Below, piece after piece: positions 18,689 through 27,930 of a stretch of DNA of 64,000 nt. The DNA lies in assembly GCF_014257025.1 (NCBI RefSeq), contig NZ_JACMSF010000002.1, forward strand, positions 124,001 to 188,000, given 5' to 3'. The stretch is from Streptomyces cupreus. Its GTDB lineage: Bacteria > Actinomycetota > Actinomycetes > Streptomycetales > Streptomycetaceae. Numbering within the stretch: position 1 is the stretch's first letter; each line of letters begins with the position of its first letter. The notes beneath the pieces were generated by a model. That model made no database searches. It was not told where the DNA came from and was given only the letters and a program-made list of their open reading frames with translations. A program made the position numbers and the translations under genes.

Positions 18689-20329
18689 ATGACTGCCACC
18701 CTCGTCGTGAAGAACCTCGCCGCCGGCCACGGCGACCGCGCCCTGTTCAGCGGGCTGGACCTCGTCGTCGCGCCCGGCGACGTGATCGGTCTCGTCGGTG
18801 CCAATGGCGCCGGAAAGTCCACCCTGCTCCGGATGCTCGCCGGGCTGCTCGCGCCGGAGGACGGCGAGCTGCGGCTCTCCCCGCCGACCGCGACCGTCGG
18901 CCACCTCCCGCAGGAGCCGGAGCGGCGGCCCGGTGAGACCGTCCGCCAGTTCCTGGCCCGGCGCACCGGCGTCGCCGAGGCCCAGCGCACCATGGACGAG
19001 GCCACCCAGGCCCTGGTCGACGGGGCGCCCGGCGCCGACGACGCCTACGCGACGAGCCTGGAGCGCTGGCTGGACCTGGGCGGCGCCGACCTCGACGAGC
19101 GCGCCGAGGAGACCGCCGACTCCCTGGGCCTGGCCGTCGACCTGGACCAGCCCATGACGTCCCTCTCGGGCGGCCAGGCGGCGAGGGCCGGCCTCGCCTC
19201 ACTGCTCCTGTCCCGCTACGACGTCTTCCTCCTCGACGAGCCCACCAACGACCTCGACCTGGACGGCCTTGAGCGCCTGGAGCGCTTCGTCAGCGGCCTG
19301 CGCGCCGGCACCGTCGTCGTCAGTCACGACCGCGAGTTCCTCACCCGCACGGTCACCAAGGTCCTCGAACTCGACCTCGCCCAGCAGCAGATCAACCTCT
19401 ACGGCGGCGGCTACGCGGCCTACCTGGAGGAGCGCGAGGTCGCCCGCAGACACGCGCGCGAGGACTACGAGGAGTACGCCGACAAGAAGGCCGCCCTCCA
19501 GGACCGCGCCCAGATGCAGCGCTCCTGGATGGACAAGGGCGTGAAGAACGCGCGCCGCAAGGCGGGCAACGACAACGACAAGATCGGCCGCAAGTTCCGC
19601 AGCGAGGCCAGCGAGAAGCAGGCCGCCAAGGCCCGCCAGACCCAGCGCATGATCGAACGCCTCGATGTCGTCGAGGAGCCCCGCAAGGAGTGGGAACTGC
19701 ACATGGAGATCGCCTCGGCCCCGCGCTCGGGAGCAGTGGCGGCGACCCTGCGCGACGCGGAGGTCGGCCGAGGCGACTTCACCCTCGGCCCGGTCTCCCT
19801 CCAGATCGACTGGGCGGACCGGGTGGCCGTCACCGGCGCCAACGGCGCGGGCAAGTCGACTCTGCTGGGGGCCCTGCTGGGCCGTATCCCCCTGACCGCG
19901 GGGCAGTCGACGCTCGGCTCGGGCGTGCTGATCGGCGAGGTCGACCAGGCCCGCAAGCTGTTCCACGGCGAGGAGGCATTGCTGGACGCCTTCTGCGCGG
20001 CGGTCCCGGACACCGAACCGGTCGAAGTGCGCACCCTGTTGGCCAAGTTCGGTCTGAAGTCGGACCATGTCCTGCGCCCGGCGGCCACGCTCTCACCCGG
20101 CGAACGCACGAGGGCCGCCCTGGCCCTTCTCCAGGGCCGGGGCGTCAACCTCCTCGTCCTCGACGAGCCGACGAACCACCTCGACCTCCCCGCCATCGAA
20201 CAGCTGGAGTCGGCGCTCGACTCCTACGAGGGCACGCTGCTCCTGGTGACCCACGACCGGCGCATGCTGGACGCGGTCCATGTCACCCGCCGCCTGGAGG
20301 TCGCCGACGGGAAGGTGACCGAACGCTAG
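18689..20329 (+). CDS. ABC-F family ATPase (ribosome-associated)
   Basis: 546 aa with two ABC ATPase domains and no membrane segments, so it is not a transporter. Domain 1 has Walker A GANGAGKST (about residue 37), signature LSGGQAARAGLA and Walker B VFLLDEPTNDLDLDG. A charged helical linker (about 250-340, rich in Lys/Arg/Glu) follows. Domain 2 repeats GANGAGKST, a signature-like LSPGERTRAALALL and LLVLDEPTNHLDLP. ABC-F proteins bind the ribosomal E site and act in translation or antibiotic protection. Which subgroup this one belongs to is not clear from sequence alone. It converges on the next gene and shares 4 bp with it. Confidence 0.88.
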   Translation: MTATLVVKNLAAGHGDRALFSGLDLVVAPGDVIGLVGANGAGKSTLLRMLAGLLAPEDGELRLSPPTATVGHLPQEPERRPGETVRQFLARRTGVAEAQRTMDEATQALVDGAPGADDAYATSLERWLDLGGADLDERAEETADSLGLAVDLDQPMTSLSGGQAARAGLASLLLSRYDVFLLDEPTNDLDLDGLERLERFVSGLRAGTVVVSHDREFLTRTVTKVLELDLAQQQINLYGGGYAAYLEEREVARRHAREDYEEYADKKAALQDRAQMQRSWMDKGVKNARRKAGNDNDKIGRKFRSEASEKQAAKARQTQRMIERLDVVEEPRKEWELHMEIASAPRSGAVAATLRDAEVGRGDFTLGPVSLQIDWADRVAVTGANGAGKSTLLGALLGRIPLTAGQSTLGSGVLIGEVDQARKLFHGEEALLDAFCAAVPDTEPVEVRTLLAKFGLKSDHVLRPAATLSPGERTRAALALLQGRGVNLLVLDEPTNHLDLPAIEQLESALDSYEGTLLLVTHDRRMLDAVHVTRRLEVADGKVTER

Positions 20330-21507
20330 CCCTTGCCCTTCAGCAGCGCGCAGACGAATTTCTCCTGGACGGCGCGCAGTTGCCGTAGGAGATCCGGCTT
20401 GAGGGTCTGGTTGATCTGCGTCGTGGTGGAGAAGGTCAGGGACTTGCGCCCGTCCGGGGTCGCCGCGATCAGCTGGGTGTAGCCGGGCGTGTTGCCGGTG
20501 TGGCCGAGGACCACTCCGCAGCGGGTCGTGTACCGGAAGATGGCCAGCCCCGCCTCGTTGCGCCCCGGCCCGGCGGGCTCGGAGGCGCCGTCGATCCAGT
20601 CGCGCTGCTGCTGGACGACGTGGTCGCCGTACAGCTTGCCTCCGGCGTAGCCGCGGATGAAACGGGTCATGTCGGCGGGGGTGGAGACGATGCCGCCCGA
20701 GGCCCATACGCCGGACATGCTGATGAGCTCGCTGACGTCCTCCGGCGGCTCGGGCGGGGACACGTCGTACCCGTGCAGGAAGGGCCTCGGCATCCGATAG
20801 CCCTGCGGCAGGCTGGTGCGGTGCAGACCGAGCGGCCGGTACACCAGCTCCCGCAGCAGCCGTTCGTACGGCTCGCCGGTGGCCGCCTCGGCCATCAGGG
20901 CCACGGCGATGTTGTCGGAGTTGGAGTACTGGTACCGGGTGCCCGGCGGGAAGTTGAGGGGGCGGTCGGCGATGTAGTCGAGCAGCTTGCGGGAGTCGAA
21001 GTGGTGCCGGGGGTCGGCGAGCAGGGTCTTGAGGAACTCGGGCGACTCGGAGTAGTCGGCCAGGCCGCTGGTGTGGTTCAGCAGCTGGCGCAGGGTCACG
21101 GCGCTCCATGCGTCCGGCAGGTTCGGCAGGCGCTCGCCCAGGGTGTCGTCCAGGCTCAGGTCGCCGACGTCGACGAGGGACAGCGCGACCGCGCCGCTGA
21201 AGGCCTTGGCGGCGCTGGCGATCCGCATGTGGTCGTACGGCCTGGGCTTGCGCCCGGTGTCGAGGTCGGCCACTCCGGCCTTCACGACGCGGGTCTTGCG
21301 GCCGTCCTTGAGTACGGCGATGACACCGGGCGGACCGCCGGGTCTGCGGACCAGGTCCTCCAACTGGCCCTGGAGGGAGGGGTCGGTGTCCGGTCGGGGA
21401 TGTGTGGCGGCGCCCGCGACGGTGGGGGACAGCGTGGTCAGACAGAGCGCGATGAGGGGGACCGTCCCCAGTCGGAGGCGGCGGGGGACACGGCGGCGGA
21501 TCGGCAT
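20326..21507 (-). CDS. Secreted serine hydrolase, beta-lactamase/D-Ala-D-Ala carboxypeptidase fold
   Basis: 393 aa from ATG at 21507 with a GGGAG ribosome site. An Arg-rich N-terminus and hydrophobic stretch TVPLIALCLTTLSPTVAGA form a signal peptide. The penicillin-recognising motifs are SxxK at Ser98-Lys101 (ASAAKAF), YSN at Tyr194-Asn196 (YQYSNSDN) and HTG in VVLGHTGNTPGY. This is the class C/esterase-like family that includes Streptomyces R61 DD-peptidase. It may trim peptidoglycan stem peptides or hydrolyse esters; the substrate is undetermined. An extended frame to 21801 overlaps tex and was rejected. Confidence 0.87.
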   Translation of the reverse strand: MPIRRRVPRRLRLGTVPLIALCLTTLSPTVAGAATHPRPDTDPSLQGQLEDLVRRPGGPPGVIAVLKDGRKTRVVKAGVADLDTGRKPRPYDHMRIASAAKAFSGAVALSLVDVGDLSLDDTLGERLPNLPDAWSAVTLRQLLNHTSGLADYSESPEFLKTLLADPRHHFDSRKLLDYIADRPLNFPPGTRYQYSNSDNIAVALMAEAATGEPYERLLRELVYRPLGLHRTSLPQGYRMPRPFLHGYDVSPPEPPEDVSELISMSGVWASGGIVSTPADMTRFIRGYAGGKLYGDHVVQQQRDWIDGASEPAGPGRNEAGLAIFRYTTRCGVVLGHTGNTPGYTQLIAATPDGRKSLTFSTTTQINQTLKPDLLRQLRAVQEKFVCALLKGKG

Positions 21508-21596
21508 GGGCACTCCCGGGAGGCTCTGGCTGGTCGCGGTCCAGCCTTGCTCCCCACCGATCCGTGGGCCGCTCGTGTTGCTGCACACGGCCCAAT

Positions 21597-21629
21597 GGCC
21601 CGGCCTCTCCGTGGGGGAGAGGCCGGGCC
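21597..21629 (-). terminator. Intrinsic terminator downstream of tex
   Basis: A perfect 14-bp stem (21597-21610 with 21616-21629; arm GGCCCGGCCTCTCC) and a GTGGG loop. It lies 5 bp past the tex stop codon on the minus strand. Confidence 0.8.
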
Positions 21630-21634
21630 ATGGG

Positions 21635-24025
21635 TCAGCGCTTGCCCTTCTTCGGGTCCAGCAGCCCCGCCCGGCGCAGCGCGTCGGCCATCGCGCTGTT
21701 GGCCGGAGGCGGCGCCTGGCGCGCGTTGCCGCCACCGCCACCGCCGCCACGCCCCTGCCGCTGCTGCGGCGGACGCCCGCCGCGCTGCTGACGGCGCTCA
21801 CCGCCGCCGGACTGGCCCTGCGGGGTGGCCTCGTCGTCCAGCCGGAGCGTCAGCGAGATCCGCTTGCGCGGGATGTCGACATCGAGGACCTTCACCTTGA
21901 CGATGTCACCCGGCTTGACGACGTCCCGAGGATCCTTGACGAACGTCTTCGACATCGCGGAGACATGCACCAGACCGTCCTGGTGGACACCGACGTCGAC
22001 GAAGGCACCGAAGGCGGCGACATTCGTGACGACGCCCTCCAGGACCATCCCGGACGACAGGTCGGAGATCTTCTCGACGCCCTCCTTGAAGGTGGCCGTC
22101 CTGAAGGCGGGCCGTGGGTCGCGCCCGGGCTTCTCCAGCTCCTTGAGGATGTCGGTGACGGTCGGCAGACCGAACGTCTCGTCCACGAACTCCTGCGGCC
22201 TCAGCGACCGCAGCACACCGGTGTTCCCGATGAGCGAGGCCACCTCCTGGCCGGAGGTCTTCACCATCCGCCGGACGACCGGGTATGCCTCCGGGTGCAC
22301 GCTGGAGGCGTCCAGCGGGTCGTCGCCGCCCCGGATCCGCAGGAAGCCCGCGCACTGCTCGTAAGCCTTCGGGCCGAGCCGGGCGACCTTCTTCAGCTCG
22401 GAGCGGGACGTGAAGGGACCGTTGGAGTCGCGGTGCGCCACGATGTTCTCGGCGAGGCCGGAGGTGATGCCGGAGACCCGGGCGAGCAGCGGGGCGGAGG
22501 CGGTGTTCACGTCCACGCCGACGCCGTTCACACAGTCCTCCACCACCGCGTCCAGCGAGCGCGACAGCTTCACCTCGGACAGGTCGTGCTGGTACTGGCC
22601 GACGCCGATCGACTTCGGGTCGATCTTCACCAGCTCCGCGAGGGGGTCCTGGAGCCGGCGCGCGATGGAGACGGCGCCGCGCAGCGACACGTCCATGTCG
22701 GGCAGCTCCTGCGAGGCGAACGCGGAGGCCGAGTACACCGAGGCGCCGGCCTCGGACACCATCACCTTGGTGAGCTTCAACTCGGGGTGCTTGGTGATGA
22801 GTTCACCGGCGAGCTTGTCGGTCTCGCGGGACGCGGTGCCGTTGCCGATCGCGATCAGCTCGACCGCGTGCTCCTTGGCCAGCCGGGCGAGCTTGGCGAT
22901 GGCCTCGTCCCACTTGTTGGCCGGGACGTGCGGGTGGATGACGTCGGTGGCGACGACCTTGCCGGTCGCGTCGACCACGGCGACCTTCACGCCTGTACGG
23001 AAGCCCGGGTCCAGGCCCAGCGTCGCGCGCGTGCCGGCCGGCGCGGCGAGCAGCAGGTCCCGCAGGTTCGCGGCGAAGACGTCGACCGCCTCGTCCTCGG
23101 CGGCCGTACGCAGCCGCAGCCGCAGGTCGATGCCGAGGTGCACCAGGATCCGGGTCCGCCAGGCCCAGCGGACGGTGTCCTTGAGCCACTTGTCGGCGGG
23201 CCGGCCCCGGTCGGTGATCTGGAACTTCGAGGCGACGATGCCCTCGTACGAGGACGGCCCGTCCGTCGGCTCCTCCGGCTCCAGGACGAGGTCGAGGACC
23301 TCCTCCTTCTCGCCGCGCAGCATCGCCAGGATCCGGTGCGAGGGGAGCTCGGTGAACGGCTCGGCGAAGTCGAAGTAGTCGGCGAACTTGGCGCCCGCCT
23401 CCTCCTTGCCCTCGCGCACCTTGGCGGCCAGCCGCCCACGCACCCACATGCGCTCACGCAGCTCGCCGATCAGATCGGCGTCCTCCGAGAACCGCTCGGT
23501 GAGGATCGCCCGGGCGCCGTCGAGGGCGGCCTGCGGATCGGCCACGCCCTTGTCGGCGTCGACGAACGCGGCGGCCGCGGCCAGCGGTTCCACGCCCGGA
23601 TCGCCGAGCAACCCCTCGGCGAGCGGCTCAAGGCCCGCCTCGCGCGCGATCTGCGCCTTGGTCCGCCGCTTGGGCTTGTACGGCAGATAGATGTCCTCCA
23701 GGCGCGCCTTGGTCTCGGCACCCCGGATCCGCGCCTCCAGCTCGTCGGTGAGCTTGCCCTGCTCGCGCACGGACTCCAGGATCGCCGTCCGCCGCTCCTC
23801 CAGCTCCCGCAGATAGCGCAGCCGCTCATCGATCGTGCGCAGCTGCGCGTCGTCGAGCATCTCGGTCGCTTCCTTGCGGTAGCGGGCGATGAAGGGCACC
23901 GTCGAACCGCCGTCGAGCAGCTCCACGGCGGCCTTCACCTGCCGCTCCCGTACGCCGAGTTCCTCGGCGATCCTGCCTTCGATGGACCCTGTTGCCATGG
24001 ACCCGCTGGACCCGGGTGTCGTCAC
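21635..24025 (-). CDS. tex: Tex-like S1 RNA-binding transcription accessory protein
   Basis: 796 aa from GTG at 24025, which has a GAAGGCGG site; the ATG at 23998 is an alternative. The Tex order is clear. The N-terminal HTH region is [21 protein letters not shown] with [14 protein letters not shown]. The YqgF-like RNase H-fold domain contains [17 protein letters not shown]. Helix-hairpin-helix modules cover [22 protein letters not shown]-terminal S1 domain runs from [32 protein letters not shown] Gly/Arg/Gln-rich tail ends in [16 protein letters not shown]. Tex binds RNA/DNA and affects gene expression and stress survival in other bacteria. A strong terminator follows. Confidence 0.93.
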   Translation of the reverse strand: MTTPGSSGSMATGSIEGRIAEELGVRERQVKAAVELLDGGSTVPFIARYRKEATEMLDDAQLRTIDERLRYLRELEERRTAILESVREQGKLTDELEARIRGAETKARLEDIYLPYKPKRRTKAQIAREAGLEPLAEGLLGDPGVEPLAAAAAFVDADKGVADPQAALDGARAILTERFSEDADLIGELRERMWVRGRLAAKVREGKEEAGAKFADYFDFAEPFTELPSHRILAMLRGEKEEVLDLVLEPEEPTDGPSSYEGIVASKFQITDRGRPADKWLKDTVRWAWRTRILVHLGIDLRLRLRTAAEDEAVDVFAANLRDLLLAAPAGTRATLGLDPGFRTGVKVAVVDATGKVVATDVIHPHVPANKWDEAIAKLARLAKEHAVELIAIGNGTASRETDKLAGELITKHPELKLTKVMVSEAGASVYSASAFASQELPDMDVSLRGAVSIARRLQDPLAELVKIDPKSIGVGQYQHDLSEVKLSRSLDAVVEDCVNGVGVDVNTASAPLLARVSGITSGLAENIVAHRDSNGPFTSRSELKKVARLGPKAYEQCAGFLRIRGGDDPLDASSVHPEAYPVVRRMVKTSGQEVASLIGNTGVLRSLRPQEFVDETFGLPTVTDILKELEKPGRDPRPAFRTATFKEGVEKISDLSSGMVLEGVVTNVAAFGAFVDVGVHQDGLVHVSAMSKTFVKDPRDVVKPGDIVKVKVLDVDIPRKRISLTLRLDDEATPQGQSGGGERRQQRGGRPPQQRQGRGGGGGGGNARQAPPPANSAMADALRRAGLLDPKKGKR

Positions 24026-24107
24026 GATCCGGTACCGCCTTCTCACTGAGGTTGCGCGGCAATTGTGGCAGGTGACACCGACAGCCGGGGCTCAGGGCGG
24101 GTCCGAG

Positions 24108-24245
24108 TCAGGCCCTGCGCCGCCGGGTGCCGCCGGACGCGCCGCCGAAGAGCCGGGCGAGCGCCCGGAACGGCAGCGTCACCACGGTGGCCACGGCCCC
24201 ACCGATCTGGCGCAGAACGTCTGCGATAGCGCGGAACACGAGCAT
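24108..24245 (-). CDS. LPFR motif small protein, 45 aa
   Basis: A 46-codon frame from ATG 24245 to TGA at 24108-24110, with an AAGGA ribosome site 7 nt upstream. The product starts MLVFRAIADVLRQIGGAVAT, continues TLPFRALARLFGG and ends in a run of arginines. The central amphipathic helix with the LPFR motif matches the small actinomycete family known by that motif. Function is not known; the helix and basic tail suggest membrane-surface binding. It lies upstream of and in line with tex, 82 bp away. Confidence 0.7.
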   Translation of the reverse strand: MLVFRAIADVLRQIGGAVATVVTLPFRALARLFGGASGGTRRRRA

Positions 24246-24319
24246 CCCCTTTCCTTCGCGGCCGAGTCGGCCGGTGCGGACCGGGTACCGCGCGCGCCCT
24301 CAGCCATGCGTGGCGGCGA

Positions 24320-25189
24320 TCACGCCTTGCCGATCAGGTCGGCGGGGAACGCGCCCGCCGCCAGTGCCGTACGGACGAAGCCGGAGCCGAGCTCGGTCAG
24401 CCGGGCCACGCCTTCCGCGCCCAGGTGTTCATAGGGAGCCCGGTCCAGACGGTCCGTCTCGCGCTCGATCCCATCGCGCAGGGCGACGCCCTGTTCGGTC
24501 AGTTCGCCGGAGTCCTCCAGCAGTCCTCGCTCGCGCAGGCGGGCGCAGGCCGCGTCCCACTCCTCCTGGTTCCAGCCGCGGGTGACCAGCTGCCACCTCG
24601 GGGTGAAGCCCCGGCCGGTCGCGGTGTGCGTCACCAGCGCCTCCAGGCCGTCGAGCTCCGCGGACATCAGCGCGGCGAGATGCCCGTCGCCCCGGTGCTC
24701 GCGCAGCAGCGTGGCGGCGTGGAAGTACGCCATGTGCGGCTCCTCGGGAACCGGCAGGTCCGCGTGGGCCGCGTACAGCGGGCGCGCGTGGCGCGAGCAC
24801 GCCTCGGTGGCGCGCAGTGCCAGCTGTGCCGCCTCGGCCAGCTCCGCGGAGGCGACGACCTCCTCGCCGAGCAGCCGGCGCAGCATGGCGTCGACGGCAC
24901 GCGCGCGTGCCGCGAGCACCTGCTTGGGCGTGGCGGTGTCCCACACGGCGGGGACATGGCGGGCCACGGCCTCGTACTTGTAGTTGTAGAAGGTCGCCGC
25001 GACCGTGCCGGGCCCGACGGCGCCGAGCGCGGCGGCCCGCACCGCGAAGTTCACGGCCTTGGGGTGGGTGATCCCCAGGTCACCCGCCTCCTTGCCCAGT
25101 TCGGGCGCGAAGTAGTGCATGGAGTGCAGCGTGTTGAGCGCGTTGTGGCAGCGGCGGCCCGCGCGCGGGTCCAGAGCAGCTGTAGTCAT
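24320..25189 (-). CDS. SalK / SCO6745-family protein
   Basis: 289 aa from ATG at 25189 (MTTAALDPRAGRRCHNALN). The family is recognised by the opening R-x-x-H-N-x-L-N-x-L-H-x-x-x-YFAPE stretch, the FYNYKYEAVARHVPAVWD block and a helical C-terminal half ending LGSGFVRTALAAGAFPADLIGKA. It resembles a winged-helix/MarR-like predicted fold that occurs in Streptomyces, including salinomycin-cluster SalK, but no biochemical role is established. Divergent from the AraC-type regulator at 25307. No ribosome site is visible, so it may be leaderless. Confidence 0.7.
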   Translation of the reverse strand: MTTAALDPRAGRRCHNALNTLHSMHYFAPELGKEAGDLGITHPKAVNFAVRAAALGAVGPGTVAATFYNYKYEAVARHVPAVWDTATPKQVLAARARAVDAMLRRLLGEEVVASAELAEAAQLALRATEACSRHARPLYAAHADLPVPEEPHMAYFHAATLLREHRGDGHLAALMSAELDGLEALVTHTATGRGFTPRWQLVTRGWNQEEWDAACARLRERGLLEDSGELTEQGVALRDGIERETDRLDRAPYEHLGAEGVARLTELGSGFVRTALAAGAFPADLIGKA

Positions 25190-25269
25190 GCCCGGCAGGT
25201 TACCGACCGCTTGGTATCCCAGGTCCAGACGGGCGGCACCAGGTGGCAGAAAAGGTGGGGGACTCGTCA

Positions 25270-25299
25270 TTGCGGCCATGCGGCGCGCCCACCAAGAAT
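25270..25299 (+). promoter_or_regulatory. Candidate promoter for the GlxA-type regulator
   Basis: TTGCGG (25270-25275) and AAGAAT (25294-25299) are spaced by 18 bp, and the ATG follows 7 nt after the second box. This again points to a leaderless message. The -10 match is poor at its first base. Confidence 0.3.
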
Positions 25300-25306
25300 C
25301 GTGGGC

Positions 25307-26266
25307 ATGGCGCAGCGAACGGTTCTCCTGGTCCTCTTCGACGGTGTGCAGAGCCTCGATGTCACCGGCCCACTGGAGGTCTTCACCGGCGCGGAGAACC
25401 AGGCGCCGGGCACCTACCGCATCCGCACGGCATCCCTGGACGGCGGCCCCGTCCGCACCTCCAGCGGTCTGACCCTCGTACCGGACACCTCCCTCGCCGA
25501 CGCACCCGCCCCGCACACCCTCCTCGTCCCGGGCGGAAAGGGCACCCGCGGTCCCGCCCCGCGCCTTACCGCCTGGCTGCGCGAGAACGGACCGCGCGCC
25601 GAGCGCCTCGTCTCCGTCTGTACCGGAGCGATCCTGCTCGCCGAGGCCGGACTGCTGGACGGCTGCCGCGCGACGACCCACTGGGCGTACTGCGCCAAGC
25701 TCGCCCGCGACCACCCGGCCGTCCAGGTCGACCCCGACCCCATCTACGTCCGCGACGGACACGTCTCCACCTCGGCCGGCGTCACCGCGGGCATCGACCT
25801 CGCGCTCGCCCTGGTCGAGGAGGACCTGGGCCGGGACACCGCCCTGACCATCGCCCGCCACCTGGTCGTCTTCCTGCGCCGACCGGGCAACCAGGCCCAG
25901 TTCAGCGCCCAGCTCGCCGCCCAGACCGCCCGGCGCGAACCGCTCCGGGACGTCCAGCAGTGGATCACCGAGCACCCGGCCGAGGACCTGGGCATCGAGG
26001 CGCTCGCCGCCCGCGCGGGACTCTCCCCGCGCCACTTCGCCCGCGCCTTCCGCGCCGAGACCGGCACGACCCCCGGCCGCTATGTCGACCGGGTCCGCCT
26101 GGAACACGCCCGCCGCCTCCTGGAGGACACCGCCGGAGGCGTCGAGGAGATCTCCCGAGCCAGCGGCTACGGCACCCCCGAGGCCATGCGCCGAGCCTTC
26201 CTGAAGGCCCTCGGCACGGCCCCGGCGGAGTACCGCCGGCGCTTCCACCCCGCACCCACACGCTGA
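25307..26266 (+). CDS. GlxA family transcriptional regulator (DJ-1/PfpI + AraC HTH)
   Basis: 319 aa from ATG at 25307. Residues 1-190 form a DJ-1/PfpI (class I glutamine amidotransferase-like) domain with the nucleophile-elbow Cys in RLVSVCTGAILLAEAGLL and a VPGGKGTRG loop. The C-terminal 110 residues hold a double AraC helix-turn-helix: LGIEALAARAGLSPRHFARAF and IEEISRASGYGTPEAMRRAF-like blocks. Such regulators sense small molecules through the N-domain. The immediately downstream gene (20 bp) encodes a stand-alone paralogue of its N-domain, so they form a likely operon and possibly a sensor/enzyme pair. Confidence 0.9.
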   Translation: MAQRTVLLVLFDGVQSLDVTGPLEVFTGAENQAPGTYRIRTASLDGGPVRTSSGLTLVPDTSLADAPAPHTLLVPGGKGTRGPAPRLTAWLRENGPRAERLVSVCTGAILLAEAGLLDGCRATTHWAYCAKLARDHPAVQVDPDPIYVRDGHVSTSAGVTAGIDLALALVEEDLGRDTALTIARHLVVFLRRPGNQAQFSAQLAAQTARREPLRDVQQWITEHPAEDLGIEALAARAGLSPRHFARAFRAETGTTPGRYVDRVRLEHARRLLEDTAGGVEEISRASGYGTPEAMRRAFLKALGTAPAEYRRRFHPAPTR

Positions 26267-26286
26267 CGCCGAAGGAAAGGCCCACG

Positions 26287-26922
26287 ATGCAGATCGCCAT
26301 CGTCCTCTACGACCGCTTCACCGCCCTCGACGCCGTGGGCCCCTACGAGACCCTCGGCCGTCTCCCCGACGCGGAGACCGTCTTCGTGGCCGAGCGAACG
26401 GGCCCGGTCCGGACCGACACCGGAAACCTCGCGCTCACCGCCGACCGGACCCTGGCCGAGGTGCCGAGCCCGGACATCGTGATCGTGCCGGGCGGCCCCG
26501 GCCAGACCCCGCAGATGGAGAACGAGGCGCTCCTGGACTGGCTGCGCGCCGCCGACGGGACCAGCACCTGGACGACGTCCGTGTGCACCGGCTCCCTGCT
26601 GCTGGCCGCGGCGGGTCTTCTCAAGGGGCGCCGGGCGACCTCCCACTGGCTCGCCCTGGACTTCCTGAAGCGGTTCGGCGTCGAGCCCACGGGGGAGCGG
26701 GTGGTCACCGACGGCAAGTACGTCACCGCCGCCGGAGTCTCCTCCGGCATCGACATGGGCCTGACGCTCCTCGGGCGCATCGCGGGCGACGAACACGCTC
26801 AGGCCGTACAGCTGTTGACGGAGTACGACCCGCAGCCGCCCTACGACGCGGGCTCGCCCGAGAAGGCGCCCGCGCATCTCGTGGCGGAGTTCCGCTCCAA
26901 GAGCCGGTTCATTCTGACGTAG
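26287..26922 (+). CDS. DJ-1/PfpI family protein
   Basis: 211 aa from ATG at 26287. A single DJ-1/PfpI domain with FDxxTALDAVGPYETL-like start, IVIVPGGPGQTPQMENEALL, and the nucleophile-elbow cysteine in TTSVCTGSLLLAAAGLLKG followed by ATSHWLALDFLKRFG. The relatives include isonitrile hydratases and cyclohexyl-isocyanide hydratase-like proteins as well as uncharacterised members. The 3' end overlaps the converging enoyl-CoA hydratase by 14 bp. Co-transcription with the GlxA-type regulator is likely. Confidence 0.85.
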   Translation: MQIAIVLYDRFTALDAVGPYETLGRLPDAETVFVAERTGPVRTDTGNLALTADRTLAEVPSPDIVIVPGGPGQTPQMENEALLDWLRAADGTSTWTTSVCTGSLLLAAAGLLKGRRATSHWLALDFLKRFGVEPTGERVVTDGKYVTAAGVSSGIDMGLTLLGRIAGDEHAQAVQLLTEYDPQPPYDAGSPEKAPAHLVAEFRSKSRFILT

Positions 26923-27664
26923 GAACGCTCCAGGTGAAGTGCGGCCGCCGGCGCTCAAGGAACGCGGCGACCCCCTCCGCGAGGTCGCCGCTGCCGCGTG
27001 CCTGTTCGGTCCAGTGGGCGTCCCGGTCCGGACGGCCGTTCGCGAACTCCTTGGCCGAGGCCTGCGTCAGCTGCGAGCGGCTCACCAGGATCCGGGTGAA
27101 CTCCGCCACCCGCTTGTCCAGTTCGCCCACGGGCAGCAGCTCGTCGACCAGACCCGTGCGCAGGGCCCGCGCGGAGTCGATCAACTCGCCCGAGAACAGC
27201 AGGTACTTGGCGGTGGACGGGCCCATCAGCGCCACCAGCCGCCGGGTGGAGGAGGCCGGATACACGATGCCCAGCTTCGCAGGCGTCACCCCGAACAGCG
27301 CGCCCTCCTCGGCGAACCGCAGATCGCAGGCCGCCGCGAGCTGTGTCCCACCGCCCACGCAGTGCCCGCGAACGGCCGCCAGCGTCGGCTTGGGGAAGTC
27401 TCCCAGAGCGTCCTCGGCGAGCTTGGCGAGGCCCTGTGCCTCATCGGGAGTGTCCTTGAGCGCGCCGATGTCGGCCCCCGCGCAGAACGTCCCGCCCGCC
27501 CCGGTCAGCACCAGCGCCCGCACCCGCGGATCTGCCGCCAGCGTGTCGAGCAGCGGCGGCAGCGCGGCCCACATCGCCGAGGTCATGGCGTTGCGCTTCT
27601 CGGGGTGGTGGATGACGACGGTGGCCACCGAGTCGGTGACGCTGTGCAGCAGCTGCGGCTCCAT
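26909..27664 (-). CDS. Enoyl-CoA hydratase/isomerase family protein
   Basis: 251 aa from ATG at 27664. This is a single crotonase domain. The oxyanion-hole segments are GTFCAGADIGALKD and AVRGHCVGGGTQLAAACDLRFAEEGALFG, with KLGIVYPASSTRRLVALMG after. Glu residues at the usual hydratase positions are partly replaced (KLGIVYPASS), so isomerase or another crotonase activity is possible. A TAGCAT box ends 7 nt before the start, hence a leaderless mRNA is likely. The longer frame to 27796 is not used because its extra N-terminus is not part of the fold. Confidence 0.87.
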   Translation of the reverse strand: MEPQLLHSVTDSVATVVIHHPEKRNAMTSAMWAALPPLLDTLAADPRVRALVLTGAGGTFCAGADIGALKDTPDEAQGLAKLAEDALGDFPKPTLAAVRGHCVGGGTQLAAACDLRFAEEGALFGVTPAKLGIVYPASSTRRLVALMGPSTAKYLLFSGELIDSARALRTGLVDELLPVGELDKRVAEFTRILVSRSQLTQASAKEFANGRPDRDAHWTEQARGSGDLAEGVAAFLERRRPHFTWSVPTSE

Positions 27665-27671
27665 GCGCCGG

Positions 27672-27702
27672 ATGCTATCCACCCCACCGGACGGCCGATC
27701 AA
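27672..27702 (-). promoter_or_regulatory. Promoter of the enoyl-CoA hydratase gene
   Basis: On the minus strand TTGATC (27697-27702) and TAGCAT (27672-27677) are separated by 19 bp. The ATG begins 7 nt after the -10 box. No Shine-Dalgarno sequence fits, so initiation is probably leaderless. Confidence 0.4.
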
Positions 27703-27773
27703 GAAGGTACCGAGCCCCGGATCCCGACACCACCAAACCCGTACAACCCGAATAGTTCGTAAAGTCGGCACAG

Positions 27774-27810
27774 GCGGGACAGGACCGGTCCCGCACATGA
27801 CCACGTCATG
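27774..27810. promoter_or_regulatory. Adjacent inverted repeats in a divergent intergenic region
   Basis: Two perfect dyads lie side by side: GCGGGAC-N7-GTCCCGC (27774-27794), whose centre also contains GGACCGGTCC, and CATGAC-CAC-GTCATG (27796-27810). They sit between the hydratase (minus) and the ATP-binding protein (plus), about 120 bp before the latter. Either could be an operator, or the first a terminator. Confidence 0.35.
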
Positions 27811-27930
27811 CGCCCTCGATCAGAAAGCGGTCGAAAAGCGCTGACTTGTGTTCAGTTCCATGGACCGGAGCGGCTCGTTACCAACACTCGACTCGTGGTG
27901 ACAATCGAGCGCAAGGGTGGCGACCGGACG

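Noticed and set aside
24425..25306. Long upstream extension of the GlxA regulator frame
   Set aside because: It is antisense to the SalK-like gene and shows no recognisable domain; shadow of GC-rich coding.
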